A stretch of 42,245 bases of DNA. Origin: Hyphomicrobiales bacterium. Its GTDB lineage: Bacteria > Pseudomonadota > Alphaproteobacteria > Rhizobiales > Beijerinckiaceae. This document shows, in pieces, positions 16,361 through 23,935 of this stretch (the stretch's first letter is position 1; each line of letters opens with the position of its first letter). The position numbers and the translations under genes were made by a program. Under the pieces are notes generated by a model. The model saw only the letters and a program-made list of their open reading frames with translations, searched no databases and was not told the origin of the DNA. Location: the NCBI GenBank assembly GCA_947455725.1, contig CANGPL010000020.1:1-42245 (forward strand), read 5' to 3'.

Positions 16361-17937
16361 TGTTGAACCGTCAAGGACGACCAACCACGCCGGGTGAGGC
16401 AGCGCCGAGCGATCATAAGACGTTCACCGGCAATAAAGCTTTGTCGCAAATCGAGCCGTTAATTTTTGAAACGGGACGGCTTGAGACAACCGGTGTTGAT
16501 TACGAAGCACCCAAATCTTTTACCTCCCGGTTAGGTGGGTTTGAACGCAAGAGCGAGATAGGCCTGCCGGGGCTCTCTGAGCCTGAGGCGATGCGGCATT
16601 ATGTGCGCTTGAGCCAGAAGAATTACGGCATTGATACGGGTCTTTTTCCACTCGGCTCTTGCACGATGAAACATAATCCGCGCGTGAATGAAAAAATTGC
16701 GCGTATGCCGGGCTTTAGCGATGTGCATCCGTTGCAACCTGTCTCAACGGTGCAGGGCGCGTTGGAAGTGATGCATACGCTGTCGCATTGGTTGCTGGAG
16801 TTAACCGGCATGGATGCGGTAGCGCTGTCACCCAAAGCGGGTGCGCATGGCGAGCTGTGCGGCATGATGGCGATTAAGGCAGCCATTGCTGCAAAGGGTG
16901 AGGCCGCAACGCGTAACGTGGTGTTGGTGCCTGACTCTGCGCACGGTACCAATCCAGCAACCGCCGCGCTTATTCATTTTGTCGTCAAACCCGTGCCTGT
17001 GCGTGAGGACGGGACCGTTGATCCTGCGGTGGTTGCTTCGCTCGCAGGGCCTGATACGGCGGCGATTATGTTGACCAATCCGAATACGTGCGGATTGTTT
17101 GAAAAAGACGTCGTTGCGATTGCCGATGCGATCCATGCAGCGGGCGGATATTTTTACGCCGATGGCGCGAATTTCAACGCCATTGTTGGTAAAGCACGGC
17201 CCGGTGATTTAGGTGTTGATGCGATGCATATCAATCTGCACAAAACCTTCTCAACGCCCCATGGTGGCGGTGGGCCGGGCGCGGGTCCGGTTGTGCTCTC
17301 GGAATTGCTCGCGCCTTTCGCGCCAGTGCCTTTCGTGCGGCATACGGATGACGGCATGCAACTTGTTGAAAGTGTCGACGAAGCGGCAAATCATGGCGCG
17401 CATGCCTTTGGCCGCATGACGGCGTTTCACGGCCAGATGGGCATGTATGTGCGGGCCTTGTCTTACATGCTCTCGCACGGCGCAGATGGTTTGCGGCAGG
17501 CGTCGGAAGACGCGGTGTTGAACGCCAATTATGTTCGTGCCTGTCTTGCTGATTTGATGTCGCTACCTTACGGTAACAGGCCTTGCATGCATGAGGTGTT
17601 GTTTGACGATGCCTGGCTTAAAGATACGGGTGTGACAACGCTTGATTTCGCCAAGGCTATGATCGACGAAGGCTATCATCCGATGACGGTCTATTTCCCG
17701 CTCGTCGTGCATGGAGCGATGTTGATCGAGCCGACGGAAAGCGAAAGCCGCGCGTCGTTGGATCTCTTTATTGCAACGCTACGTGACCTTGCTATGGCAG
17801 TGAAACGAGGCGAGACGGAGCGGTTTACGGGTGCGCCGTATCACGCGCCAGTGCGGCGGATGGATGAGACGCGGGCGGCACGGAGTCCGGTACTGAAATA
17901 TACGCCGCCACAACCGATTTTGCAGGCGGCGGAGTGA
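16360..17937 (+). CDS. gcvPB: Glycine dehydrogenase (decarboxylating) subunit 2
   Basis: C-terminal half of the split P protein, carrying the PLP-binding lysine K295 in HINLHKTFSTPHGGGGPG. Other family blocks are LGSCTMKHNPRVNE, LSPKAGAHGEL, DSAHGTNPATAAL and GGYFYADGANFNAIVG. Length is 525 residues, with a C-terminal extension rich in arginine. The start codon shares a base with the gcvPA stop (TAATG), so the two subunits are likely translated together. Downstream comes a short region with its own promoter and a strong terminator that probably also ends gcv readthrough. Confidence 0.97.
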   Translation: MLNRQGRPTTPGEAAPSDHKTFTGNKALSQIEPLIFETGRLETTGVDYEAPKSFTSRLGGFERKSEIGLPGLSEPEAMRHYVRLSQKNYGIDTGLFPLGSCTMKHNPRVNEKIARMPGFSDVHPLQPVSTVQGALEVMHTLSHWLLELTGMDAVALSPKAGAHGELCGMMAIKAAIAAKGEAATRNVVLVPDSAHGTNPATAALIHFVVKPVPVREDGTVDPAVVASLAGPDTAAIMLTNPNTCGLFEKDVVAIADAIHAAGGYFYADGANFNAIVGKARPGDLGVDAMHINLHKTFSTPHGGGGPGAGPVVLSELLAPFAPVPFVRHTDDGMQLVESVDEAANHGAHAFGRMTAFHGQMGMYVRALSYMLSHGADGLRQASEDAVLNANYVRACLADLMSLPYGNRPCMHEVLFDDAWLKDTGVTTLDFAKAMIDEGYHPMTVYFPLVVHGAMLIEPTESESRASLDLFIATLRDLAMAVKRGETERFTGAPYHAPVRRMDETRAARSPVLKYTPPQPILQAAE

Positions 17938-17947
17938 GAGGCTTTTC

Positions 17948-17976
17948 TTGACATTTTATAAGATTTTTGGTAAGAA
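17948..17976 (+). promoter_or_regulatory. Putative promoter of the small RNA
   Basis: TTGACA at 17948-17953, a 17-base spacer, then TAAGAA at 17971-17976. The -35 is a consensus match and the -10 a weak one. It starts 11 bases after the gcvPB stop. Confidence 0.5.
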
Positions 17977-17978
17977 AG

Positions 17979-18116
17979 CGTCATCAGTGACGGATCAACC
18001 AAAGCCGAAAGGCTGGGCGCGCTGAGCCGCCGGTTTAACCGGCCATGGGTTTAAGACTTGTGGGTCGTAAGACTTGGTCCTGTTGAGAAGTAGGGCGGCC
18101 TCGGCCGCCCTTTTTT
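17979..18116 (+). ncRNA. Candidate small RNA downstream of gcvPB
   Basis: About 130 bases with no ORF, between a promoter-like site and a strong intrinsic terminator. Four hairpins follow one another: CGTCA/TGACG (17979-17992), AGCC-GAAA-GGCT with a GNRA tetraloop (18003-18014), GCCGG/CCGGC (18029-18043) and the terminator (18092-18116). Between the last two lies an exact 9-base direct repeat TAAGACTTG (18052-18060 and 18068-18076) in a stretch that looks unpaired. The layout is that of a trans-acting sRNA. I cannot match it to a known family. The alternative is simply a long 3' untranslated region of the gcv mRNA. Confidence 0.55.
18092..18116 (+). terminator. Strong intrinsic terminator
   Basis: An 8-bp GC stem (AGGGCGGC/GCCGCCCT, loop CTCG) with six T. 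It ends the candidate sRNA and any gcv readthrough, 54 bases before the next ORF. Confidence 0.9.
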
Positions 18117-18169
18117 CAAGTGTCTATTTATCGAAGGGTGCGTATTTTGCCCGCTTGGGCAAGAATACG

Positions 18170-18694
18170 ATGGCAACAAATACGATTAAGCATCTAGGGA
18201 TCGACTATTCGTTAGGCCACCTTAAGGCTAAGCAACACGTGCTTTCATGGGTTGGAAAAAATCAACAAACGTTGAATATTGCGGTTCGCATTCGATATAG
18301 TTCGCATTGTTATTCCGACAAATCGCTACCCGAAGAAATCGACGTTGGTATTATTCATGACCGTTTGGAGCGTAGGGTCTTTTGCCCGATCCGGTACCAG
18401 CATTCGCTCGCGCTCCCGAGCATGTTTCGAGCCCTTATAGAGCGACCTGTTGAAACTGTTTATCTTACTTATGAAGATAATTGCTCAATCTATCGATTGG
18501 AAATGCCTCATTCTTTGATGGATGGAGAAATTTACTACGCCTTTTTTAGAGTAAGAAAGGCGAGTAATCTACCGCAGCAGCTCGACCTACACCGTCTCGA
18601 TTTATTCGTCGAAAGTGCCTATCCACGGAAAACGCGTGTCGCTGTTAAGGCGCGTATGCCATTTGGCAGGGTCGTTGAGCGATTGGTGATGTAA
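18170..18694 (+). CDS. Conserved-looking hypothetical protein
   Basis: I do not recognise a named family. The 174-residue product is basic, soluble, and has a compact middle part with IRYSSHCYSD, RRVFCPIRYQHSLALP, a strand pair around VYLTYEDNCSIYRLE, then YYAFFRVRKA and LFVESAYPRK near the C-terminus. Proteins with this order of motifs (HCYS, FCPxRY, YxxFF, SAY) occur as uncharacterised proteins in several proteobacteria, as far as I recall. Base composition is clearly AT-richer than the neighbours, which suggests acquisition. The start at ATG 18170 is chosen because the longer frame would begin inside the terminator; the Shine-Dalgarno is weak (GGCAAGAA). It converges on rcnA, 14 bases away. 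Confidence 0.7.
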   Translation: MATNTIKHLGIDYSLGHLKAKQHVLSWVGKNQQTLNIAVRIRYSSHCYSDKSLPEEIDVGIIHDRLERRVFCPIRYQHSLALPSMFRALIERPVETVYLTYEDNCSIYRLEMPHSLMDGEIYYAFFRVRKASNLPQQLDLHRLDLFVESAYPRKTRVAVKARMPFGRVVERLVM

Positions 18695-18708
18695 CTGCGT
18701 TTTAACGT

Positions 18709-19599
18709 TTAAACCACGCCGTGGCTTAATCCGCTAACACCGATCCATAGCGTGTAAAGGCCTACCAATATAATCAACGCGCTTGAGAAATAGGGCGCGC
18801 TGTTGGCCCATTGGCTAAGGTTTTTGAATCGGCCTGAGGCGCGGCGAATGCCGAGGGCGGCGGCGGCGCCTACTGTTACCATGGTCACGGCGAGGCCAAT
18901 GGAGAAGCACAGCACCAAAAGTGCGCCCATGGTGATCTGTTTCAACTGAAGACAGATGAGCAGCACGGTGACGGAAGCCGGGCAGGGGATGAGGCCGCCG
19001 GTTAGGCCGAAGAGCACGATTTGTCCCGTTGTTGCCGTGCGGCCTGCGAAGCGGCGCTGAATGTCCTCGGCATGCATGCGGGCATGGGCATCGGAATAGG
19101 CGTCTTCGGGCAGCTGCAAGGCTTCGGTGTTGAGCGCTGATGTGGTGACGGGGTGATCATGATGATGATCATGACCATGGTGGCCATGAGATCCGTGGGA
19201 ACCATGCGAGCCATGATGCCCATGGCTGCCATGGTGGCCGTGATCATGCGGGCGGCGCTCCTGCCAGGTTCGCCAGACCATCCAGAGCGCGATGGTGATG
19301 ATGATGGCGCCTGAAACGATTTGCAAATAGGGCTCGGTTGATTCCGACGTAAAGCCCTGCCCGAAATGTAAGCCCGCCAGTGCGATGATCCAGACGACGG
19401 CGGTATGCGACAGCGTGGCCGCGAGACCGAGCAAGACGGCTTGCCCCACGGTGCCACGCACGGCAATGATGAAGGCTGCCATCATGGTTTTTGAATGGCC
19501 GGGCTCTAGCCCGTGCAGCGCGCCGAGCAGGATGGCGCTTGGGATAAACAGCCAGAGATTTTGGCTGCCGGATTGGATGAGGCTCGCTAGATCGGTCAT
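18709..19599 (-). CDS. rcnA: Nickel/cobalt exporter, NicO/RcnA family
   Basis: A 296-residue polytopic membrane protein of the NicO family, which exports Ni2+ and Co2+. The signature ALHGLEPGHSKTMMAAF sits in helix 1 (residues 27-43) and GLTGGLIPCPASVTVLL in the second half. The cytoplasmic loop between them is extremely His-rich (118-149, many HGSHGHH units), a likely metal-binding buffer. The corresponding DNA is a low-complexity CATG-rich stretch (about 19150-19245) prone to length change. No RcnR-like regulator is next to it. AGGGT precedes the ATG. The symbol follows the family; metal preference is inferred. Confidence 0.88.
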   Translation of the reverse strand: MTDLASLIQSGSQNLWLFIPSAILLGALHGLEPGHSKTMMAAFIIAVRGTVGQAVLLGLAATLSHTAVVWIIALAGLHFGQGFTSESTEPYLQIVSGAIIITIALWMVWRTWQERRPHDHGHHGSHGHHGSHGSHGSHGHHGHDHHHDHPVTTSALNTEALQLPEDAYSDAHARMHAEDIQRRFAGRTATTGQIVLFGLTGGLIPCPASVTVLLICLQLKQITMGALLVLCFSIGLAVTMVTVGAAAALGIRRASGRFKNLSQWANSAPYFSSALIILVGLYTLWIGVSGLSHGVV

Positions 19600-19647
19600 G
19601 GACGTACCCTAAGTCGAGGAGTTGTTTGCGGCAACCGACAATTGCAC

Positions 19648-19676
19648 AAAAAAACGCCCCCGTTTGGGGGCGTTTT
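19648..19676 (-). terminator. Intrinsic terminator after cycM
   Basis: An 11-bp perfect stem (AAAACGCCCCC/GGGGGCGTTTT, four-base loop) with seven T on the minus strand. It starts 25 bases after the cycM stop and separates cycM from rcnA, so rcnA needs its own promoter. Confidence 0.93.
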
Positions 19677-19700
19677 GAATGGGATACCAAGGCTGGCCGA

Positions 19701-20252
19701 TTATGGCAGCGGCGATGGGTTTTCCGAGAGCGACCGCAGATAGGCGATGATATCGGCGCGCTTCGCGCCGTCTGCCAGACCGGCATAGCCCATGGCGGTG
19801 CCTGCGATATAGGCCTTAGGATTGGTGATGAAAGCGTCGAGCGAGGCGTAATCCCACTTCTCGCCCTTGCCGGCGCGCTCTTTCAGACCAGCGGAATAGT
19901 TGAAGCCCGCCATCGAGCCCTTGACGCGATCGACGACGCCATAAAGTGCTGGGCCAACCTTGGCGGCGGCGCCTTTTTCGAAATTATGGCAGGCTTGGCA
20001 AGCCTTAATGCCCGCTTCGCCGCGCTTGGCGTCGGCCACTTTCAGGCGCTCAGCAATCGGCGCGTCGGCAGGTCCTGCCTTGGCTTCTGCTGCGGGGGCA
20101 GCTTCCTTGGCTTCGCCGCCTGGAAGCTCATAGCCCTCGACCTTTACCTTTGGCCCTGCGAAAATACCTTCGGCAACAATGCCGGTTCCCATAACAAGCA
20201 AAAGGACGGCCAGAACGGCACCAGTGATTTTGTTGAGTTCAAACGAGTCCAT
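19701..20252 (-). CDS. cycM: Membrane-anchored cytochrome c (CycM type)
   Basis: The 183-residue protein has an N-terminal membrane anchor (MDSFELNKITGAVLAVLLLVMGTG), an Ala/Glu/Pro-rich linker (about 45-70) and a class I cytochrome c domain. The heme site is C85-Q-A-C88-H89 and the axial methionine is M154 in GTAMGYAGL. CycM of Bradyrhizobium has the same start, length and layout and passes electrons from the bc1 complex to the aa3 oxidase, which fits the cox block in this window. ATG 20252 has CGGAG seven bases upstream; the open frame to 20333 has no such site. A strong terminator follows. Confidence 0.93.
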   Translation of the reverse strand: MDSFELNKITGAVLAVLLLVMGTGIVAEGIFAGPKVKVEGYELPGGEAKEAAPAAEAKAGPADAPIAERLKVADAKRGEAGIKACQACHNFEKGAAAKVGPALYGVVDRVKGSMAGFNYSAGLKERAGKGEKWDYASLDAFITNPKAYIAGTAMGYAGLADGAKRADIIAYLRSLSENPSPLP

Positions 20253-20446
20253 TCCGAAGCTCCGACAATGACATTTTCGCGGCCAAGTGAAGGATGGCCC
20301 TCTTTCGAAAGCCACACTAAAATTCTGCTGCACCCGATTACCCGCTTTGCTCTGGTCTTGGCAACTCGTATAAGCGGGTTTCAGCTGATACTTTTTATCA
20401 GTTCAGCTGTTTTTTGCGATATCGGTAACCAAAATAAGAACATCCA
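20253..20446. promoter_or_regulatory. Divergent region between cycM and kdsB
   Basis: About 190 bases. TATAAG at 20369-20374 is a fair -10 for kdsB, but the matching -35 is poor. No clear cycM promoter is seen. The stretch includes the terminator-like hairpin listed separately. Confidence 0.35.
20382..20415 (+). promoter_or_regulatory. Terminator-like leader with alternative hairpins before kdsB
   Basis: CAGCTGA (20382-20388) pairs with TCAGCTG (20403-20409) and is followed by six T, the shape of an intrinsic terminator on the plus strand, 31 bases before kdsB. Inside it CTGATA (20385-20390) pairs with TATCAG (20396-20401); the two stems share bases and exclude each other. No plus-strand gene lies upstream, so attenuation of kdsB is possible. 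Confidence 0.45.
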
Positions 20447-21193
20447 ATGTCTGATCCTGTGATTTTGATCCCCGCCCGCATGGCGTCCACCCGCCTTCCG
20501 GGCAAGCCTTTGGCCGATATTGGCGGCGAGCCGATGATTGTTCATGTCTGGCGACGCGCCGTCGAGACGGGGCTGGGACCCGTGGTTGTGGCAACCGATA
20601 CGCCCGAAATCGTCGCGGCCATCGAAAAAGTGGGCGGAATCGCGGTTTTGACCCGCGCCGACCATCCTTCTGGCTCCGACCGGATTTTCGAGGCGGTTGA
20701 GGCATTTGATCCTGAGGGCCGCCATGATGTGGTGGTCAATGTGCAGGGCGATTTGCCGACCATTGACCCGCGCGCGATTGCGGCCTCGGTGCCGCCACTC
20801 TCTAACCCGGCGGTGGATATTGCCACTTTGGCGGTGGAGATTCGGCGCGAGGAGGAAAAAACCGATCCGAATGTGGTCAAAGCCGTCGGCACTGAACTGG
20901 CACCGGGCCTGATGCGCGCGCTTTATTTTACCCGCGCGACCGCGCCGACAGGGCCGGGGCCGCTATATCACCATATCGGGCTTTATGCTTGGCGGCGCAC
21001 CGCGTTGAAGCGTTTTGTGTCGTTGCCGCCTTCACCGCTTGAGATTCGCGAGCGGCTCGAGCAACTCCGCGCGTTAGAGGCTGGAATGCGGATCGACATC
21101 GCCCTAGTCGATGATGTACCGCTGGGCGTCGATGCGCCACATGATCTTGAGCGCGCGCGCGCCATTCTTGCCAACCGTCCGAAAGTGCATTGA
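20447..21193 (+). CDS. kdsB: 3-deoxy-manno-octulosonate cytidylyltransferase
   Basis: KdsB activates KDO with CTP to CMP-KDO, the donor for the lipopolysaccharide inner core. The 248-residue cytoplasmic protein starts with the nucleotidyltransferase signature [17 protein letters not shown], then [16 protein letters not shown] and NVQGDLP, and ends with the [12 protein letters not shown] motif. All are standard for KdsB of normal length. pheA follows after three bases, so the two are co-transcribed. Confidence 0.97.
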   Translation: MSDPVILIPARMASTRLPGKPLADIGGEPMIVHVWRRAVETGLGPVVVATDTPEIVAAIEKVGGIAVLTRADHPSGSDRIFEAVEAFDPEGRHDVVVNVQGDLPTIDPRAIAASVPPLSNPAVDIATLAVEIRREEEKTDPNVVKAVGTELAPGLMRALYFTRATAPTGPGPLYHHIGLYAWRRTALKRFVSLPPSPLEIRERLEQLRALEAGMRIDIALVDDVPLGVDAPHDLERARAILANRPKVH

Positions 21194-21196
21194 GAG

Positions 21197-22048
21197 ATGA
21201 CTGAGAATAAATTGATCGCCTATCAGGGCGAGCCGGGTGCCAATTCCGACATTGCCTGCCGCGATGTATTCCCCGATTGGACGCCGCTTCCTTGTGCCTC
21301 GTTTGAAGACGCGTTTGCGGCAATTATCGATGGTACCGCGAGCCTCGGTATGATCCCGATTGAGAATTCACTCGCCGGGCGCGTGGCGGACATCCATCAT
21401 TTTCTGCCGCAATCGGGTTTGCATATTATCGGCGAATATTTTTTGCCGATCCATTTCCAATTGCTGGGCGTGAAGGGCGCGACGATTGAGGGATTGAAGA
21501 GCGTGCATAGCCATGTGCATGCGCTCGGCCAATGCCGCAAGATCATCCGCCAATATGGGCTCAAAGCCGTGATTGCAGGCGACACGGCAGGCTCGGCGCG
21601 TGAAGTTGCCGAATGGGGCGATAAGACACGCGCCTCGCTGGCGACTGCGCTGGCCGGTAAAATCTACGGGCTTGAGACGCTCGCCGAAAATGTCGAGGAT
21701 TCCGAGAACAATACCACGCGGTTTATCGTGCTCTCGAGGGAGCCGAAATGGGCTAAGCCAAATAATGGTCCGACGGTGACGACCTTCCTCTTTCGCGTGC
21801 GCAACGTGCCAGCCGCGCTCTATAAAGCGCTTGGCGGTTTTGCGACCAATGGCGTGAACATGACCAAGCTTGAAAGCTATATGGTCGATGGCTCCTTCTC
21901 CGCCACGCAGTTTTTGGCGGATGTGGATGGGCACCCGGATGACCCGAATTTGAAACTCGCTTTAGAAGAATTGGAGTTCTTCTCGCGCAAAGTAAAGATT
22001 TTGGGAGTTTATCCGGCGCATCCTTATCGGGCGGAAGCGATGGGGTGA
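21197..22048 (+). CDS. pheA: Prephenate dehydratase
   Basis: Converts prephenate to phenylpyruvate in phenylalanine synthesis. The catalytic domain (about 1-180) shows YQGEPGANS, GMIPIENSLAGRV, SHVHALGQC and the T174-R175-F176 motif in NNTTRFIVL. A C-terminal ACT domain (about 193-275; PAALYKALGGFATNGVNMTKLESYM) should give feedback inhibition by phenylalanine; the usual ESRP is ESYM here. No chorismate mutase domain is fused, so prephenate must come from a separate enzyme. Length 283 residues is normal for the monofunctional type. Confidence 0.96.
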   Translation: MTENKLIAYQGEPGANSDIACRDVFPDWTPLPCASFEDAFAAIIDGTASLGMIPIENSLAGRVADIHHFLPQSGLHIIGEYFLPIHFQLLGVKGATIEGLKSVHSHVHALGQCRKIIRQYGLKAVIAGDTAGSAREVAEWGDKTRASLATALAGKIYGLETLAENVEDSENNTTRFIVLSREPKWAKPNNGPTVTTFLFRVRNVPAALYKALGGFATNGVNMTKLESYMVDGSFSATQFLADVDGHPDDPNLKLALEELEFFSRKVKILGVYPAHPYRAEAMG

Positions 22049-22264
22049 GGAATGCTGGCGCGTAGCGCGACAAAAAGAACTTGCGAATCGTTTTGAACGA
22101 CGAACGCCCGGAGCCTTAGCTAAGTACAGTGTGTAGCAAAGGTAACCATGAATTAACATTTAGCTCTAAGTCCTTAAAATTTAAATTCCCAATATAGCTT
22201 CGTCATTATTTTCAGGACTGAAAATTTTAGATATATTTTATCTTCATTTCTCACCCAGTAAAAA
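22049..22264. other. AT-rich intergenic region
   Basis: About 215 bases after pheA without an ORF. Composition drops sharply toward A/T after about 22140. A short stem GCGC-GTA-GCGC followed by five A lies just after pheA, too weak to call a terminator. I see no tRNA end, direct repeat or att-like site here. Confidence 0.4.
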
Positions 22265-22282
22265 ATTGATTAATTAATCAAT
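22260..22282 (-). terminator. AT-rich palindrome overlapping the stop of the pentapeptide gene
   Basis: A perfect 18-bp palindrome (22265-22282, ATTGATTAATTAATCAAT) includes the TAA stop codon and is followed on the minus strand by six T. It has terminator shape, but the stem is nearly all A/T, so efficiency is doubtful. Confidence 0.45.
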
Positions 22283-23626
22283 CCACCTACTTTGCGATTC
22301 ACCCCATTTAGAAAATAATTCGGCGGGTGATTTATCGTTATCTATCCATCGGTCAGATTCTGGTGGTTTAATACCATCCGGCAATTTAGTTAAAAGACCT
22401 CCACCCCATGCTACATTGAAGATCGAATCTAATTCGATCGAACAATCAGACATATCCGTACCTGAAAACAAAGCATCATCAAACTCAGCATCAATGATAT
22501 TTGATGGTACAAATTTAGAAAATAAAAAACTGGTGCCTTGTAATTTAGCCTCGTTAAAATCTGTTCCATAACATTTTGACGAATAAAAATTGGCCAACAT
22601 TCCATTCGCTTTGCGGAAACTAGTATTGATGAGCAGAGCACTTGAAAAGGATACGTCGGTTACAAATGCTAATCTAAAACTTGCTTTCTCAAAATTTGAA
22701 TTATCAAAAATTGCATTTTCAAAATGTAAGCCATCAAAATTAGCATATGCAAGATCGCAATTTGATAGGTCAAGTCGGAACTCTCGATGAACCAAACTAT
22801 TCTTCCGTCGATTTTTTTCAGATGTTCGCCGTTCCTCACTTCGCCTACCAATTACTGTAATAGCAGCTTGAATGTCGACCCTTATAGGTTTTAATTCATT
22901 TTTATGCTTCTCAATTAAATCAAATTGATCAATCGTCATATTACTATAATCAGCCATAAGTGCTTTACCCAGATTCTGGTCAAATTTTGGCGGGCGGCCA
23001 GCATTTTCTCTAATATAAGCGCAAAGAATTTCCATGATGGGCCAATGGAGTTCTTCGTGCTCCCGAGCTAGTTTTTCAAGTAGATAGATGCCACCAAGGC
23101 GCACTTCGATATTGGGTTCAGAAATTGTTGTCTTTTTAGACACATTGGGACCGACAACACCGCCCGAAATATCTTCTTCTTTTTTTATCTCCCGAATAGC
23201 ACCTAATTGCTCAACGGCTTTTGTCATCATCGAAATATGAAGATTATCTTGTGAAATCTTTGCTTGCCTTGTCGCGATCCTATTTTGCTTATCTGAAATA
23301 ATCGTTCGCCAGATCAAGAATGGGACGGCCAAAATGCCACCGAGCCCAAGCAATAATTTATTGATGGAATCGGCGGGTGACGTTTTGCTGGCATCAACAC
23401 TTTGTGTCGCATCTAGAATGTTGACAGCAAATACAATTTTGAAAGGAATAACAAATACAAAATAGAGCCCAAAAACGAGGAGATATAGTATGAGTATAAA
23501 TGAAATAGCATAAATAATAGCGGATACTGTGTCATGCGGCTTTTTCAAATAATCGAAACGCAGAACCTTCCAGCCTAACTCGCGGTCAAAAAAGCGATTA
23601 CGTTGTTGCGTTTCTTTTTCGCTCAT
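22274..23626 (-). CDS. Membrane-anchored pentapeptide-repeat protein
   Basis: A 450-residue protein in three parts. The first part has hydrophobic stretches at about 34-70 and 90-108. The linker (about 110-280) includes EVRLGGIYLLEKLAREHEELHWPIMEILCAYIREN (173-207), a motif shared by a group of uncharacterised membrane pentapeptide proteins. The third part (about 284-396) is a run of roughly twenty imperfect A(D/N)LXX/F repeats, such as LSNCDLAYANFDGLHFENA, predicted to form a right-handed beta-helix. Function is unknown; DNA-mimic, scaffold or stress roles are only possibilities. The gene is strongly AT-rich compared with both sides, which suggests horizontal gain. AAGGA lies seven bases before the ATG. 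It is divergent from the small ORF at 23753. Confidence 0.88.
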   Translation of the reverse strand: MSEKETQQRNRFFDRELGWKVLRFDYLKKPHDTVSAIIYAISFILILYLLVFGLYFVFVIPFKIVFAVNILDATQSVDASKTSPADSINKLLLGLGGILAVPFLIWRTIISDKQNRIATRQAKISQDNLHISMMTKAVEQLGAIREIKKEEDISGGVVGPNVSKKTTISEPNIEVRLGGIYLLEKLAREHEELHWPIMEILCAYIRENAGRPPKFDQNLGKALMADYSNMTIDQFDLIEKHKNELKPIRVDIQAAITVIGRRSEERRTSEKNRRKNSLVHREFRLDLSNCDLAYANFDGLHFENAIFDNSNFEKASFRLAFVTDVSFSSALLINTSFRKANGMLANFYSSKCYGTDFNEAKLQGTSFLFSKFVPSNIIDAEFDDALFSGTDMSDCSIELDSIFNVAWGGGLLTKLPDGIKPPESDRWIDNDKSPAELFSKWGESQSRWID

Positions 23627-23752
23627 GGAAACATCCTTCCCTTAAGGAAGATTAAGCCCGATTTTTCCGATGGCGGCAATTAATTTTGTTCGCTTCCGAA
23701 CGCCAAGATTCCAAATTATGATGTTATTTAAACCGGAGCGAGGATTTCGCAA

Positions 23753-23935
23753 ATGTGTATCGAAATCGATGACGAGAACGCTATCCGTATCGTTTATGAA
23801 TTAGCCCAACGGCTGCAGATATCCGTTGAAGAAGTTGTTATCTACGCTTTGGAGATGTCGCTTGCAGCCGATATCGATGGTTCGACAAGCGCCGTTGGCG
23901 CAGCTAACCATGAGGACGAACGTCCTTCCCCCTGA
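23753..23935 (+). CDS. Small antitoxin-like (VapB-type) orphan ORF
   Basis: A 60-residue acidic protein. MCIEIDDENAIRIVYELAQRL followed by QISVEEVVIYALEMSL has the strand-helix-helix pattern of short ribbon-helix-helix antitoxins of the VapB/PSK type. AGGA sits eight bases before the ATG, which supports translation. No toxin gene follows: the next 160 bases are a palindromic repeat. The last residues and the TGA stop lie inside the first hairpin of that repeat, so the original 3' end may have been replaced by its insertion. Family assignment is tentative. Confidence 0.55.
   Translation: MCIEIDDENAIRIVYELAQRLQISVEEVVIYALEMSLAADIDGSTSAVGAANHEDERPSP

Noticed and set aside
19150-19250. Possible CRISPR-like or satellite repeat array
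   Set aside because: The repetition is short, irregular and in frame with the His-rich loop of the exporter; no spacer structure.
19626-20462. 278-residue plus-strand open frame
   Set aside because: Antisense to cycM and its terminator, and it runs over the kdsB leader; no recognisable domain.
22049-22264. Possible integration site or tRNA end after pheA
   Set aside because: No tRNA-like fold, direct repeat or integrase is visible, so no att site is called.
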